From Candidatus Melainabacteria bacterium (GTDB lineage Bacteria; Cyanobacteriota; Vampirovibrionia; Obscuribacterales; Obscuribacteraceae): a stretch of DNA of 64,000 nucleotides. The notes under the pieces are model-generated. The model made no database searches. It had not been told where the DNA came from and was given only the letters and a program-made list of their open reading frames with translations. A program made the translations under genes and the position numbers. This document shows, in pieces, positions 1 to 8,795 of this stretch. How positions within the stretch are numbered: the first letter of the stretch is position 1; each line of letters opens with the position of its first letter. The DNA is taken from NCBI GenBank assembly GCA_016212515.1, contig JACRFZ010000011.1:1-64000 (forward strand). Reading direction: 5' to 3'.

Positions 1-9
1 GGACCGCGG

Positions 10-576
10 GTGGGCTTCCTCAAGTTCGAAGCGGCCCTCACCGACCCCAGCGGACGCAAGTTGCCCGGCATCGTCTTCGCCCGCGGCGGCTCCGTGGCAG
101 TGGCGGCGGTGCTCATCTGCGAGGGCAAGGCCTACACCGTCCTGACGGTGCAGCCGCGCTTCGCCACCGGCGTTTTCGAGTTCAAGGAAACCTGCGCCGG
201 CATGCTGGACGGCTCCGGCAACTTCGCCGGCGTGGCCGCCAAGGAACTGAAGGAGGAACTCGACATCGAGGTTGCCGAAGACGAGCTGACGGACCTGAGC
301 AGCCTGGCCGGCTTCCCCGGCGGCATCTACATGTCCCCGGGCGGCTGCGACGAAACCATCCGCTTCTTCGCCTTCACCCGCCAGGTGACCCGCGAAGAGA
401 TGGACGCCATGAACGGCCGCTGCACCGGTGCTCTCGACGAAAACGAGCAGATCACGCTCCAGATCGTGCCCCTGGAAGGCCTGCTCAACTACCCCGACGC
501 CAAGACCCTGTTGGCCTATTCGCTGTTCCAGCGCTTCAAGGACAAGGTCCCCGGCGCGGAAGCCATCAAGAGCTAG
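10..576 (+). CDS. Nudix hydrolase, ADP-sugar pyrophosphatase-like (possibly 5'-truncated)
   Basis: Probable hydrolysis of a nucleoside diphosphate sugar or similar. The Nudix box is recognisable around residues 64-86: a Gly (AGMLDG), then KELKEELDI, where the usual consensus is REUXEEXGU; the Glu residues that bind metal are present while the final Gly is Asp. The RGGSVAV strand before the box and the SPGGCDE segment after it are typical of the ADP-ribose/ADP-glucose group related to plant NUDT14. The frame opens with GTG nine bases inside the window, so the true start may lie upstream. A strong terminator follows. Family assignment is firm; substrate is inferred. Confidence 0.85.
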   Translation: MGFLKFEAALTDPSGRKLPGIVFARGGSVAVAAVLICEGKAYTVLTVQPRFATGVFEFKETCAGMLDGSGNFAGVAAKELKEELDIEVAEDELTDLSSLAGFPGGIYMSPGGCDETIRFFAFTRQVTREEMDAMNGRCTGALDENEQITLQIVPLEGLLNYPDAKTLLAYSLFQRFKDKVPGAEAIKS

Positions 577-600
577 AACTTACCTCTAGCCCTGACGAGA

Positions 601-631
601 GGAGCGACCACCAAGTGGGGTCGCTCCTTTT
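601..631 (+). terminator. Rho-independent terminator after the Nudix gene
   Basis: Nine-base perfect stem GGAGCGACC / GGTCGCTCC with a short loop, followed by TTTT. It separates the Nudix gene from the nucleoside-hydrolase-like gene. The GGAGCGAC stem recurs in the hairpin at 12611-12646. Confidence 0.85.
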
Positions 632-698
632 GGCTGCCCACCCGGGCAGTAACGTCCCGAAGTTCCCTTTACGTTCCAAGTACCCCAGAGGTAGAAAC

Positions 699-1853
699 AT
701 GAGCCAAACAAATAACGAGAACCGCAAAGTACTGCCAGTGGCTGTACCGCTCTTTCGCGACCTCTTCGTCATCACCGATCCCGGTCGCGACCAGGACGAC
801 GAAGACGTACTGACCATGCTCAACCGCATGATCCGCCTGGAGATCCTGCAGGTCATGGGCGTGGTAGCCAACCTGGCCCCCTCAGCCATGCGCGCCCGCC
901 TGGCCAAGGGCACCCTCAAGCAGCTGGGCCAATCCACCCTTCCCGTAGGCATCGGCTCCTCCTGCGGACAAACCGATGACGATGGTCTCGACTATCAGTT
1001 CGCCGTCAGCTACCTGGCCGAACATGACAATGTCGTGGACGGCAAGGAGCTTATCTACAACACCCTCAAGCAGGCCCGCCCCAAGTCCATCGTGCTTCTG
1101 CTCATCTCCGGGCTGACCGATGCGGCGGCGGTGCTACGTGAACACCACTACCTCTTCAAAATGGCAGTGCGCCGGGTGGTGATCATGGGTGAAGTGGAAG
1201 CCGACGGCGATCGCCCTAAGCTCGATGCGGAAGGACGCATGATCCCGGAAATGACGGCCACCAATCACAAGTTCGACAAGGAGGCGACGGCATTTCTCTA
1301 CAAGCAGTTGCAGGACATGGAAATTCCCATCACCGTGGTCTCACGCCATGCTGCCGCCGCCGCCAAGGTACCGCGTTCCATCTACGACGAAATGGCCGCC
1401 ACCGGTCACCCCGTCGGACTGCGTCTTCTGGCCGCGCAGAAAAAGGCCATCGAAGAGCTCTGGCAAAGAGCCTGCGCCGCCCCCGATGACCCCAAGCGCC
1501 TGGGCCTGGACGCCAGCCGCGACCGCAACTGGTTCCTCAACGCCTTCTGCGCCGGTCAGGGACAAGACCGCAAGCCGGAAGACAGCATCTGGGACTTGAT
1601 CCAGACCTTCATGCTCTATGACCCCTGCACCCTGGTAGCCTGCCTGCCGGATCTGCGCGAGCACTACTATTCCTCCTGCGTGGTAGAAGTGCACGGCGTC
1701 GAGCACATGGTCATCGGCGTCAATCCCAAGGTGCACAATGTGCGTGCACCGCAAGAGCTAGCCACTTTCATGAAGGAGATGATGGTGGAAAGCCTCAGAC
1801 AGAGCCTGCAGGCTGCCGAAGAGGAAGCAGCGGCGGCACGAAAAGTGGCGTAA
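699..1853 (+). CDS. Nucleoside hydrolase-like protein (IUNH fold)
   Basis: 384 residues. Near the N-terminus lies VITDPGRDQDDEDV, the Asp-rich Ca2+-binding signature (DPGxDxDD) of the inosine-uridine preferring nucleoside hydrolases; TATNHKFDKEAT further on resembles the ExNxxxDPEA segment of that family, with Lys in place of Pro. A hydrolase splitting the N-glycosidic bond of a nucleoside is the likely role, but the family also holds non-catalytic and otherwise specialised members, so substrate is open. I chose ATG at 699, preceded by AGAGGT; an in-frame start at 615 would place the N-terminus over the terminator. The C-terminal 20 residues are an Ala/Glu-rich tail. Hairpins flank the gene, so it is probably monocistronic. 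Confidence 0.8.
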   Translation: MSQTNNENRKVLPVAVPLFRDLFVITDPGRDQDDEDVLTMLNRMIRLEILQVMGVVANLAPSAMRARLAKGTLKQLGQSTLPVGIGSSCGQTDDDGLDYQFAVSYLAEHDNVVDGKELIYNTLKQARPKSIVLLLISGLTDAAAVLREHHYLFKMAVRRVVIMGEVEADGDRPKLDAEGRMIPEMTATNHKFDKEATAFLYKQLQDMEIPITVVSRHAAAAAKVPRSIYDEMAATGHPVGLRLLAAQKKAIEELWQRACAAPDDPKRLGLDASRDRNWFLNAFCAGQGQDRKPEDSIWDLIQTFMLYDPCTLVACLPDLREHYYSSCVVEVHGVEHMVIGVNPKVHNVRAPQELATFMKEMMVESLRQSLQAAEEEAAAARKVA

Positions 1854-1882
1854 GGCACTGAGCCTTCTGCAGGAAAGTCCTG

Positions 1883-1915
1883 GGCAGCAGCGGTCTCTCA
1901 ACCGCTGCTGCCTTT
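1883..1915 (+). terminator. Terminator hairpin
   Basis: Perfect 11-base stem GGCAGCAGCGG / CCGCTGCTGCC with an 8-base loop, followed by TTT. It ends the nucleoside-hydrolase-like transcript. Confidence 0.8.
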
Positions 1916-1964
1916 GCCCCGACTCAAGTAGTCGGTTTTGTTTGAATTCAATCCCGGAGTTTCG

Positions 1965-2465
1965 ATGAACACAACCATGCCCACAGTCACACTGCCCGCA
2001 GTGCCCACAGCCTGTTCCTACCGCGACGAGATCTCGGTTCTGCACCTGATCCTGCCCAACGGCAACCTGCGCCACTTCAAGGGCAGTTCCATCTCGGGCG
2101 GCTTCTTCAGCCGCATCATCGCCAGCCGCAAAGGCATCGTCAAATTGCTGGCAACTGTACTGCCTGAGCCCCTGCCCGAAAACCACTACGGCAGCAGTTA
2201 TGGCAGCCTCAAGGACCGCGGTCTCTTCATTCTGCCGGTGGACTTCAAGGAGACCGACTGGTTGGTGGCCGTAGAAGAACAAATGGGCGGCTGCGATCCG
2301 GGCTGGGCTTATCACTTGCTCTTTGGCAAGCTACCTGCCGGCGCCGCCAATGTCAACGAGCTTTTCGTTCAGCTCGCCAATGCGGAGAGTCTGATGAAAG
2401 CTTCTGGAGGCACGATGCCCTTCGAGCAATTCCAGCTCTGGCCTGTGGCTCCTGCCACCGCCTGA
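1965..2465 (+). CDS. Hypothetical protein, 166 residues
   Basis: No family recognised. The protein has no signal peptide or membrane segment and reads as a compact soluble domain: a Thr/Pro-rich N-terminus, then an alternating hydrophobic middle (ISVLHLILPNGNLRHF) and a C-terminal part rich in Trp/Phe (DPGWAYHLLF). ATG at 1965 is preferred because CGGAG sits 5-9 bases before it; the reading frame also allows a TTG at 1938. Hairpins on both sides suggest a single-gene unit. Confidence 0.7.
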   Translation: MNTTMPTVTLPAVPTACSYRDEISVLHLILPNGNLRHFKGSSISGGFFSRIIASRKGIVKLLATVLPEPLPENHYGSSYGSLKDRGLFILPVDFKETDWLVAVEEQMGGCDPGWAYHLLFGKLPAGAANVNELFVQLANAESLMKASGGTMPFEQFQLWPVAPATA

Positions 2466-2515
2466 GACACCATCAACTGAGTCCGCTCTAGCCTGATCCA
2501 GGCTAGACACAACAG

Positions 2516-2544
2516 GAGGGAAGGGCGCTTCACGGCCTTCCCTC
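2516..2544 (+). terminator. Terminator between convergent genes
   Basis: Nine-base perfect stem GAGGGAAGG / CCTTCCCTC followed by TGGCTCTTTCTTTC. A second small inverted repeat (CTAGCCTG / CAGGCTAG) lies just before it at 2488-2506. It separates the + strand unit from the convergent - strand operon. Confidence 0.7.
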
Positions 2545-2660
2545 TGGCTCTTTCTTTCAAAATTCCGCTTTCACTATTGCATATAATATCATTGCAGACA
2601 GAAAAAGGAAACCAGGTAAGAAGCAGCTCTGAGAGCCACTCCTTACCTGTCTCGGCAATT

Positions 2661-3698
2661 TTATTTCGGCGCTGCTTGAGAGGTCGCCAGCCAGGCCTGG
2701 TGATCAGCTTCGGTCACCATGCGGTAGCACTTCAGGTCAAAGAAGCGCGCCGGCATAATCGGGTCCAGCACCGTGGTGCCAAGACCGAGTAGACCCGTGC
2801 CGAAGTAGCGATCGAGGGTGATGCCCATGCGCCAGAGCAGTTCCTGCACTGAGCCTACACAGGTATAACGCCCCATCTTAGTGCGCCCCAGCACAAGCCC
2901 GAACCAGTCATAGCCTGTGACCGGAAACACCTTACTCCAGGCCCGTCGAACAAACTCCGGAAGATGCAGGAAAGCCAGCAGTCTCTCTTGCCTGGCCCGC
3001 TCTCGCACCACCCACTCTTTGTTCTGACGCAGCATGCCCCTGGCCACCATGAACGACATCTTGCATTGCTCTGCCGTCCAGGGCACAGTCGGCGCCAGGG
3101 CCACCGTGATGCCGCGGCGAGCTCGGCGAGTCAGCACTTCCTCCAGAGGATTGAGTACCACACCATATTTCATGTAGGTGCTGAATGCCCATTTCTTGCC
3201 CTCTGCATCCGGTATGACGATCTCGCCGTGGCCGACGGCTTCGCCGATGTACTCCGGTATACCGGTCATGAGCAAGATGGAGCCCGGCGGCAACATGGCA
3301 GCGGGCGGATTGACCATGATGCCCCGGGGCAGAACCCCATAACCCCTGGCAAAGAAGTTTTTCCGCTCCTGCCGGTAGCGCAGATAGACATAGACCCAGG
3401 CGCAAAAACCTGCCAGGGCAAAAGCCCTGACGGCCATGTCGCCGGTGCCGAAAAATGCCGCTATGTTGAGAACAAAGCCCAAGCAGATCGGCGCCAGCAT
3501 CTGCAGGCGAGACAACGCCGTAGCATAACTTCTCATCAGATGCCCCATCTGGGCAAAGGATAGAACCAGCCACAAGCCGCTCAACACCAGGCAGCCAACG
3601 GAAAACTCAAACCCGAAGCCATGGTAGTACCATCTCCAGGTGAGGAAGATCATAAACAAGTTGGCGATTGCCTTCGCCGTTTTCCAGAAACGAAACAT
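2661..3698 (-). CDS. Membrane-anchored YiiX-like (permuted NlpC/P60) protein A
   Basis: 345 residues. Roughly four hydrophobic segments occupy residues 10-110, followed by a soluble domain. In that domain PGSILLMTG and GHGEIVIP (His157) come first and a segment YTCVGSVQELLW (Cys280) comes late. This order, with His in an early beta strand and Cys at the start of a later helix, is what the circularly permuted papain-like YiiX/YaeF (C92) proteins show, so a cysteine amidase or thioesterase acting on a membrane-linked substrate is inferred. The next gene upstream is a paralogue with the same layout, sharing the motif FPVTGYDWxG. It starts two bases after its neighbour's stop, with GAGGAG inside the end of that gene. 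Last gene of a three-gene operon. Confidence 0.65.
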   Translation of the reverse strand: MFRFWKTAKAIANLFMIFLTWRWYYHGFGFEFSVGCLVLSGLWLVLSFAQMGHLMRSYATALSRLQMLAPICLGFVLNIAAFFGTGDMAVRAFALAGFCAWVYVYLRYRQERKNFFARGYGVLPRGIMVNPPAAMLPPGSILLMTGIPEYIGEAVGHGEIVIPDAEGKKWAFSTYMKYGVVLNPLEEVLTRRARRGITVALAPTVPWTAEQCKMSFMVARGMLRQNKEWVVRERARQERLLAFLHLPEFVRRAWSKVFPVTGYDWFGLVLGRTKMGRYTCVGSVQELLWRMGITLDRYFGTGLLGLGTTVLDPIMPARFFDLKCYRMVTEADHQAWLATSQAAPK

Positions 3699-3700
3699 AG

Positions 3701-4828
3701 TCAGCTCCTCGCTTTTGCGCGGTCGAAGATATTGATACTGGCGGCCGTCAGGGCTTCCACCTGCGCTTCGAAATCAGGAATATCCGGGTTGAGATTCACC
3801 CGGGGAGGACCATCCGCCATAAGCGCTGGCAACTCCGCATTGCGCACCAGATGCAGTGCCGGATCGCCGCGCAAGTCTTCGGTGTTGGGGAAGTCCAGCC
3901 AACCGGTGCGAAGGCCGGCAGCACCGTGGCCAAGGCGCACCACGTCCACGCAGGAACGTCGCATCACCTCCAGATAGGCCACATTGCAGGTCCAGCGATC
4001 GGGCGCTCTTCTGCCGGTATAACGGCCGAGCCAGTCATAACCGGTGACCGGAAACTTCTTGTCCAGGTAGTTTTTCAACCAGCCTGGCAAGCGCTCACGC
4101 TGTCGTGTCAAACGTTCCCGATATTGCAGGTTCTGTTCCCGCATGGCGCGCACCACATACTCCATCAGCTCGATTTGCTCCTTATTGAGGGGCGGACGGC
4201 GCTGCAGCAGGTAGTTCGGATACTTGGGATCGGGCTTGAGAATGCGTTCCACCTCGTTCAAGAAGGCGCCTTCCTCAAACCAGGAAGAGAAGAGCATCAG
4301 CTTGCCCTGCCAGGGTATGACGCATTCCGTATGGGCCACACCCTGACGCAATAGCCGGGCCATGGCGCCGCCGGTACCGATGGCGTCACCCGGTCTGACA
4401 ATGGCTGCCGGAATCTTGATGCAGGTATCGACCGGCACCGGACCAGCCCCCTGCTTTTCATAACGCTTCCTGTTCTCCACAAAGCGCCAGGCAAAGAAAG
4501 ACCAGGCGGCGAGGCTGAAAACAGCAAGTGAGAAAATCAGAGCACCACCGCCGGAGCCAATCTGCAAAACCAGCGCCGCCAGGGAAAGTGGGAAACCGAA
4601 AAGCATGGCTTCCCGCGCCAGAAGACGCGAGAAGATATTGCCGTAACTTCTCAGTATGTGATTGAAAAGGCCATAGACCACCACCAGAAAGATGCCGCTC
4701 AGAAGCAGCAACCGCCCGGCTGTGTCCAGTCCGTAAACGGTGTGACCGAGCATGAAATACGTTGCCAGGCCGTAGAACAAACAGTGCGACAGAAATGTGA
4801 ATGCTTTCCGCACCGGTCTCATGAACAC
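3701..4828 (-). CDS. Membrane-anchored YiiX-like (permuted NlpC/P60) protein B
   Basis: 375 residues and paralogous to the gene directly downstream: about four membrane segments in the first 115 residues, then a soluble domain holding PGDAIGTGGAMARLL, HTECVIP (His166), FPVTGYDWLG and WTCNVAYLEVM (Cys281). The spacing of His and Cys is nearly the same in the two copies (123 against 115 residues). Both fit a permuted papain-like fold; the assignment is by motif order and not by search. The start has a perfect AGGAGGT seven bases upstream. Middle gene of the operon. A 40-residue C-terminal tail not present in copy A follows the domain. Confidence 0.65.
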   Translation of the reverse strand: MFMRPVRKAFTFLSHCLFYGLATYFMLGHTVYGLDTAGRLLLLSGIFLVVVYGLFNHILRSYGNIFSRLLAREAMLFGFPLSLAALVLQIGSGGGALIFSLAVFSLAAWSFFAWRFVENRKRYEKQGAGPVPVDTCIKIPAAIVRPGDAIGTGGAMARLLRQGVAHTECVIPWQGKLMLFSSWFEEGAFLNEVERILKPDPKYPNYLLQRRPPLNKEQIELMEYVVRAMREQNLQYRERLTRQRERLPGWLKNYLDKKFPVTGYDWLGRYTGRRAPDRWTCNVAYLEVMRRSCVDVVRLGHGAAGLRTGWLDFPNTEDLRGDPALHLVRNAELPALMADGPPRVNLNPDIPDFEAQVEALTAASINIFDRAKARS

Positions 4829-4841
4829 CTCCTGAAGTTGA

Positions 4842-5582
4842 TCAGAGGGCGCCGACTTCCCTCAGGACCCAGATCCAGAGGGGATAGCGGCGCTCCAGTT
4901 TGGCTTTATAGTCACTGAAGTCGGCCGCCCCGGCGGCAAAACCATTACCGGCGGGCTTGCCGATCTGGTGGATGGCCTGCCTGGCAGCCTGGACACGAGC
5001 AAGGCTCTCAGGCGGCAATTGCAGAAGTTTCAGTTCCGCCCCCGCCGGCAAAAGTCCGAACACAGCCAGCTCCTGCGCAACTTTGCTGACTGGCAAGGTC
5101 TGCAAGTCTTGCTCGATGCGTTCCAGACTTTTCAGTCCGCGTGAGATCTCGTCCTGCTCCTTGAGCACCGCATCCACCTCACCGGTGTCGACCAGACCGT
5201 CGCCGCCTCTGTCCACCATTTCAAACTCCTCCTGAGCAAAGGCGCGCACCTTGTCCACCTGCAGGTAAGAGTCGGCCACGCCCATGCCCAGAATGCAGCC
5301 GAACATGCCGAGCACCATGGTGGAAAAGAGCAGGCATATGGTCAAACACTTGATGGTGCGAGCCAGGCCCTTCCGACCCAACACGTTGAAAGCGATAGGC
5401 AGTGCGGCACAGACCAGAAGAGTGATGCCGGCGGCGGGCCAGAACGTATTGGCATCCCGGCTTTCGCTGGCCAGGAAGATGCCGAAGAAAAGCAGAAAGG
5501 ACAGGGCGAAGCCTGTCAGCATGTAGTTTTCAGCCCAGCGGTCATAAGACTTGACCTCCGGTTTGTTGTTGTTTTCAGCCAT
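4842..5582 (-). CDS. Membrane protein with one EF-hand-like loop
   Basis: 246 residues. Three membrane segments (about 19-38, 46-68, 78-102) are followed by an external or cytoplasmic domain. Residues 124-135 read DRGGDGLVDTGE, which matches the Ca2+-binding EF-hand loop at positions 1, 5, 6, 8, 9 and 12 (the usual third Asp is Gly). A helical region (residues 136-170) follows. Family not recognised. First gene of the operon with the two YiiX-like paralogues; GAGG lies at the normal distance before ATG. A calcium-responsive partner of the paralogues is a guess from context only. Confidence 0.65.
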   Translation of the reverse strand: MAENNNKPEVKSYDRWAENYMLTGFALSFLLFFGIFLASESRDANTFWPAAGITLLVCAALPIAFNVLGRKGLARTIKCLTICLLFSTMVLGMFGCILGMGVADSYLQVDKVRAFAQEEFEMVDRGGDGLVDTGEVDAVLKEQDEISRGLKSLERIEQDLQTLPVSKVAQELAVFGLLPAGAELKLLQLPPESLARVQAARQAIHQIGKPAGNGFAAGAADFSDYKAKLERRYPLWIWVLREVGAL

Positions 5583-6065
5583 AGAATTCCTCTTTGGGTG
5601 AAGTTGAGAAAAGCTCCAAGCGGCATCAGCCGACGGAGCATGCAGAGAGTATTCAGCTTGACCGCTCAGCCCCGGACGACTGTTCGTCTGAAAAATCCTG
5701 GCAAAATTGGTAGAAATATCGGATTGAGTCTAAAAGTTTTGAGCTGAGGGTCTGAAGAAGTAGAAACCAATAACTAACAAACTCAGATACTTCAAATTGT
5801 TAAAACCTGAAGTTACACACCCCTTGATAGTCCGTAACAATATTCAAACTACAGAACTGGCCCAAGCTCAGCTAAATGACACGACGCTAAGATGGCATAC
5901 CATTAATGCCCGAGCAGTGCCGAATGGCTAGCCTAGCGCCGCGAGGTTTGAAAAACCTGAGCTACTTTCCACCCGCCATAAAACAACCACAGACGCCCGG
6001 CAGTGCCACCTCCGGCGACACCACTACCGGCCCGAGGCAATTTTTCAGTTTTGAACTGTTACGAA
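5583..6065. other. Intergenic region between divergent genes
   Basis: About 480 bases without a supported gene, AT-richer than its surroundings, lying between the start of the - strand membrane operon and the next + strand gene. It must hold both promoters, but I see no convincing -35/-10 pair. A six-base inverted repeat (ACTTCA / TGAAGT) occurs near 5790-5813. Confidence 0.4.
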
Positions 6066-6082
6066 CGTGGCATATTGCCACG
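6066..6082. promoter_or_regulatory. Perfect inverted repeat upstream of a small membrane gene
   Basis: CGTGGCA-TAT-TGCCACG, seven-base arms around three bases, about 28 bases before the ATG of the next gene. It could be an operator or an RNA hairpin in the leader. No protein partner is evident. Confidence 0.45.
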
Positions 6083-6110
6083 TAATACCGTTGATTTGAG
6101 CTGCGCGGCA

Positions 6111-6503
6111 ATGCAAGACGACGATCTGAGTTTCGAACAAAACTACGCCAGACTTGAGGCCGGCCTGAAGCCCGGTTTCATCAAGACGGACAAAACTTCC
6201 GGCAAGAACAATTTACAGGGCAGGGGCTTTCTGCACGAAGACGCCCATGATCTAGCCTGGCTGAGCGGCACAGTCCTGTGTAATCCACTGGTGCTTGCCC
6301 TCCTGTCCACGATTCTTATAGGGCTTGGAATCAGCCTTTTCACCTCTAACAATGACAAGTCCGCACTGATGACTGCCCTTGCCCATTTTGCAACCAGACC
6401 CGCAGAGGGGCTGGCTATAGCCGGCTGCTTCCTGGCTTCCATTCTTTTATTGACCCTCTTTCTCACTGTATTCAGCCGTTGCGTGCGCGGCTCCATGCGC
6501 TGA
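6111..6503 (+). CDS. Small membrane protein, 130 residues, unknown function
   Basis: A charged N-terminal half (about 50 residues) is followed by two hydrophobic segments (about 52-76 and 97-122) and a basic C-terminal end (SRCVRGSMR). No family recognised. The ATG at 6111 is the first plausible start; the Shine-Dalgarno region is weak, and upstream in-frame starts would run through the inverted repeat at 6066-6082. It opens the + strand run of envelope genes. Confidence 0.5.
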   Translation: MQDDDLSFEQNYARLEAGLKPGFIKTDKTSGKNNLQGRGFLHEDAHDLAWLSGTVLCNPLVLALLSTILIGLGISLFTSNNDKSALMTALAHFATRPAEGLAIAGCFLASILLLTLFLTVFSRCVRGSMR

Positions 6504-6718
6504 TCTTTAAGCTTGATTACGCAAGCAGTGGGACAATTCCCCCGAGATTGACTTCTTATTAACTGAGGCTCAAAACACTGACGGGCTCCATCATTGCGCC
6601 CCCGTCTCCAGCAACCGTTCAGAAGCGGCCCAATTGACAAGCACAACCGACCTTATAGTGGAACGGCGCCCAAACTCCAGACGTGCCGGAGTAGGAAGCG
6701 CTTCTGAGGACTGGAACA

Positions 6719-7438
6719 GTGGCAGAAACAATGAAATTTACTCATGCAGATTACCCTGCAAATCCTAATACTGATGGAAGCGACGAGACCTCCAGCCGTT
6801 TATACGAAGATGCCATGCAGGAGCGCATCAAACCAACCGCCTCTGCCAAATTAGACTCTACGGAAAACTCCTCCAAAGACCTCTTAGATCGACTTGATCG
6901 CATTGCAATTGTAGGGGAAGGCACCAACCTCTGGCGCATCGCCAGGAATTGCCTGATCGATGAAGCCGTTGAAAATTCAACCTACGAAGAGCCCACAGGC
7001 CATCAAATCAAAGCCAAACTGCGCGAGATTGTGGCCCTCAATAAAGATAGATATCCAAGCATCGCCCAGCCCGGTCATCCCATCTACGAGGGTCAGATCC
7101 TCAAGGTAAAACCGGAGCCCACGGCTCAGGAACTGGAAGAGAAAAGAGCGAGAGAAAAAGCAGAGCAATGCGAGCGCGAACCATGGCAAGAGGCACCGGC
7201 AGGCACTGCCCTTCATGCTGAAGACTGTCAAAAGGTAAAAGCCGGCAATGGAGCGAAAGTAATCGCCCATGCCGGTTCGCAAGTACATGCCCTGTACGGC
7301 TCCTTTGTACTGGCCATGCCCAATTCCAAAATCCACGCCTTCCATGGTTCGCGCGTCGCCAACTACGGCGGTGATGTCGAAGCCGCAGAGGGAGCCCATG
7401 TACTTGATATGGGCACGATTCAAGCCAACGGCAACTAA
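6719..7438 (+). CDS. LysM-domain protein with C-terminal octapeptide repeats
   Basis: 239 residues. Residues 64-131 form a divergent LysM (IVGEGTNLWRIA ... VALNKDRYPS ... IYEGQILKV) with an insertion in the middle; LysM binds peptidoglycan or related glycans. A charged helix (133-155) links it to six eight-residue units at 179-226 of the form [SA]x[VI]xAxxG (SQVHALYG, SKIHAFHG, SRVANYGG), which would suit a short beta-helix. There is no classical signal peptide. GTG at 6719 or ATG at 6731 could start the protein; GAGGACT lies before the GTG. A strong terminator closes the gene. Confidence 0.65.
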   Translation: MAETMKFTHADYPANPNTDGSDETSSRLYEDAMQERIKPTASAKLDSTENSSKDLLDRLDRIAIVGEGTNLWRIARNCLIDEAVENSTYEEPTGHQIKAKLREIVALNKDRYPSIAQPGHPIYEGQILKVKPEPTAQELEEKRAREKAEQCEREPWQEAPAGTALHAEDCQKVKAGNGAKVIAHAGSQVHALYGSFVLAMPNSKIHAFHGSRVANYGGDVEAAEGAHVLDMGTIQANGN

Positions 7439-7466
7439 CAGCTTTCCCAGGAGATGCCAAAACTAG

Positions 7467-7500
7467 AAGACCACACCTTCTTCGCAAGGTGTGGTCTTTT
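7467..7500 (+). terminator. Strong Rho-independent terminator
   Basis: Perfect 13-base stem AAGACCACACCTT / AAGGTGTGGTCTT with a six-base loop, running into TTTT. Closes the LysM gene. Confidence 0.9.
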
Positions 7501-7948
7501 AGTTTGCGCAGTCGGAGCACTTCTATAAATAGTCCCAAACACAATTGTTGCCGAAACATAAATCTGACGAAAACCTAAACACAGCCAGTTGAGCGCCTTT
7601 CGCGAGAGACAGTGTCTATTAGGCCAGAGCAGTTCCGCCTCAGCACACAAAGAGAAACACAAAGCGGGCGCTGCCTCAAACGAGAAGAAGCAGGCGGCCA
7701 GGCACTTTCCAGCGACCATCATTGTTTTGCACCGGCTTCACAGGCCTTCAACATAATTGTCACGCCCCCTTCCGCTTCGCTAGAAACAAGTCACTACTTC
7801 GTTTTTTCACTTTCATCAGGAATCACCTCAAAACCTTCACAGACAGACCCCACAGCCACTGAGGCAATTATCACAAGACAGCAAAGCTGTTCTTGGATGA
7901 GACGTGAAAACAAACAAGTAGCAACCGCAACAATTACCGGGAGACTTT
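7501..7948. other. Intergenic region upstream of a secreted protein
   Basis: About 450 bases with no ORF I can support. It should carry the promoter of the secreted-protein gene at 7949. A weak match (TTGCAC near 7727, CATAAT 19 bases later) is the best candidate I see, and it is not convincing. Confidence 0.35.
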
Positions 7949-8632
7949 ATGACAAAATACCTGACCTCAATCCTGCTTTCACTCAGCCTTGCCACCTTCG
8001 CAAACTGCGCTAGCGCATACGGCAACGGCTATGGTTACACCGAACCAAATGGCGGCGTACCAGCACCAAGCGGGCAGACCAACCAGAGTGCAAATACAAA
8101 TGTTCAACAGGCAAACATCACGCCTACCATTGCACCTAATCTTGGTCAGGAACAGCAACAAGGACAAGGGCAAAATCAGTATCAGCAGAACCTGGCCAAT
8201 GGCGGGGCTCTCAATCTGGATTCCCATGACAGAGTCAACAACAAAAGTTACACCGTCTTCGGACCGGCTGCCAACGCTATTAGGAGTAGCGATTGCGCCG
8301 GTACCGCCGACGGTTTCTCCCTTTACACCTACCTTGGTGGCATTGGCTATTCCCACGCACCGGAAAGTATGCCCTGCAGAATGCAGCAGCAAATTCAACT
8401 GACCTGCGGCGTAGCCAATACATTAGTTCAAACCGGTGCCGTGCTTGCCCAGAACAATCAGCTCAACCAGACCGGTTACCGCATCCTTAACCGAGCCATA
8501 GAAGCACTTGATCAGTGCATCATTCAGCTTAAAGGTAGCCCTCTGGCGGTGGAACTGGCTCAGAACTACGGCAAGAATTACGGCTCCACGCCCCTCCCCG
8601 GGAACACTTTACCAGCGAGGACGGAAGAATAA
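7949..8632 (+). CDS. Secreted Gln/Asn-rich protein, unknown function
   Basis: 227 residues. A signal peptide is clear (MTKYLTSILLSLSLATFANC, cleavage likely after ASA). The mature protein begins with a low-complexity Gly/Asn/Gln linker (residues 25-85, with runs such as GQEQQQGQGQNQYQQ) and continues into a folded domain with four Cys residues (SSDCAGT, MPCRMQ, LTCGVAN, LDQCIIQ), which could form two disulphides outside the cytoplasm. GGGAGAC lies before the ATG. Its Gln/Asn-rich character and position directly before the 15-residue-repeat protein suggest a shared extracellular role, which is inference. Confidence 0.7.
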   Translation: MTKYLTSILLSLSLATFANCASAYGNGYGYTEPNGGVPAPSGQTNQSANTNVQQANITPTIAPNLGQEQQQGQGQNQYQQNLANGGALNLDSHDRVNNKSYTVFGPAANAIRSSDCAGTADGFSLYTYLGGIGYSHAPESMPCRMQQQIQLTCGVANTLVQTGAVLAQNNQLNQTGYRILNRAIEALDQCIIQLKGSPLAVELAQNYGKNYGSTPLPGNTLPARTEE

Positions 8633-8673
8633 GGATCACTTGATGCCAATTACCAATTAGCAGGAATAATTCA

Positions 8674-8731
8674 GCAGTGCAAAAAATGCAGCTGAATTAG
8701 CTGAAAAGGACGCACTGCAGTTCTTTCTTTT
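8674..8731 (+). terminator. Probable terminator
   Basis: Seven-base stem GCAGTGC / GCACTGC with a long loop that contains a smaller hairpin, followed by AGTTCTTTCTTTT. Confidence 0.45.
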
Positions 8732-8795
8732 GCAAAGACAGGAGAGTCGACTTGCAAAATAGACCCAAACCCAAAACAAACCAAAAGGACACCTA

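Noticed and set aside
1341..1754. 137-codon - strand ORF within the nucleoside-hydrolase-like gene
   Set aside because: Antisense shadow; the + strand contains the DPGxDxDD signature and a proper start.
7612..8013. 133-codon + strand ORF before the secreted Gln-rich protein
   Set aside because: Overlaps the secreted protein in another frame and has no folded-protein pattern or ribosome binding site.
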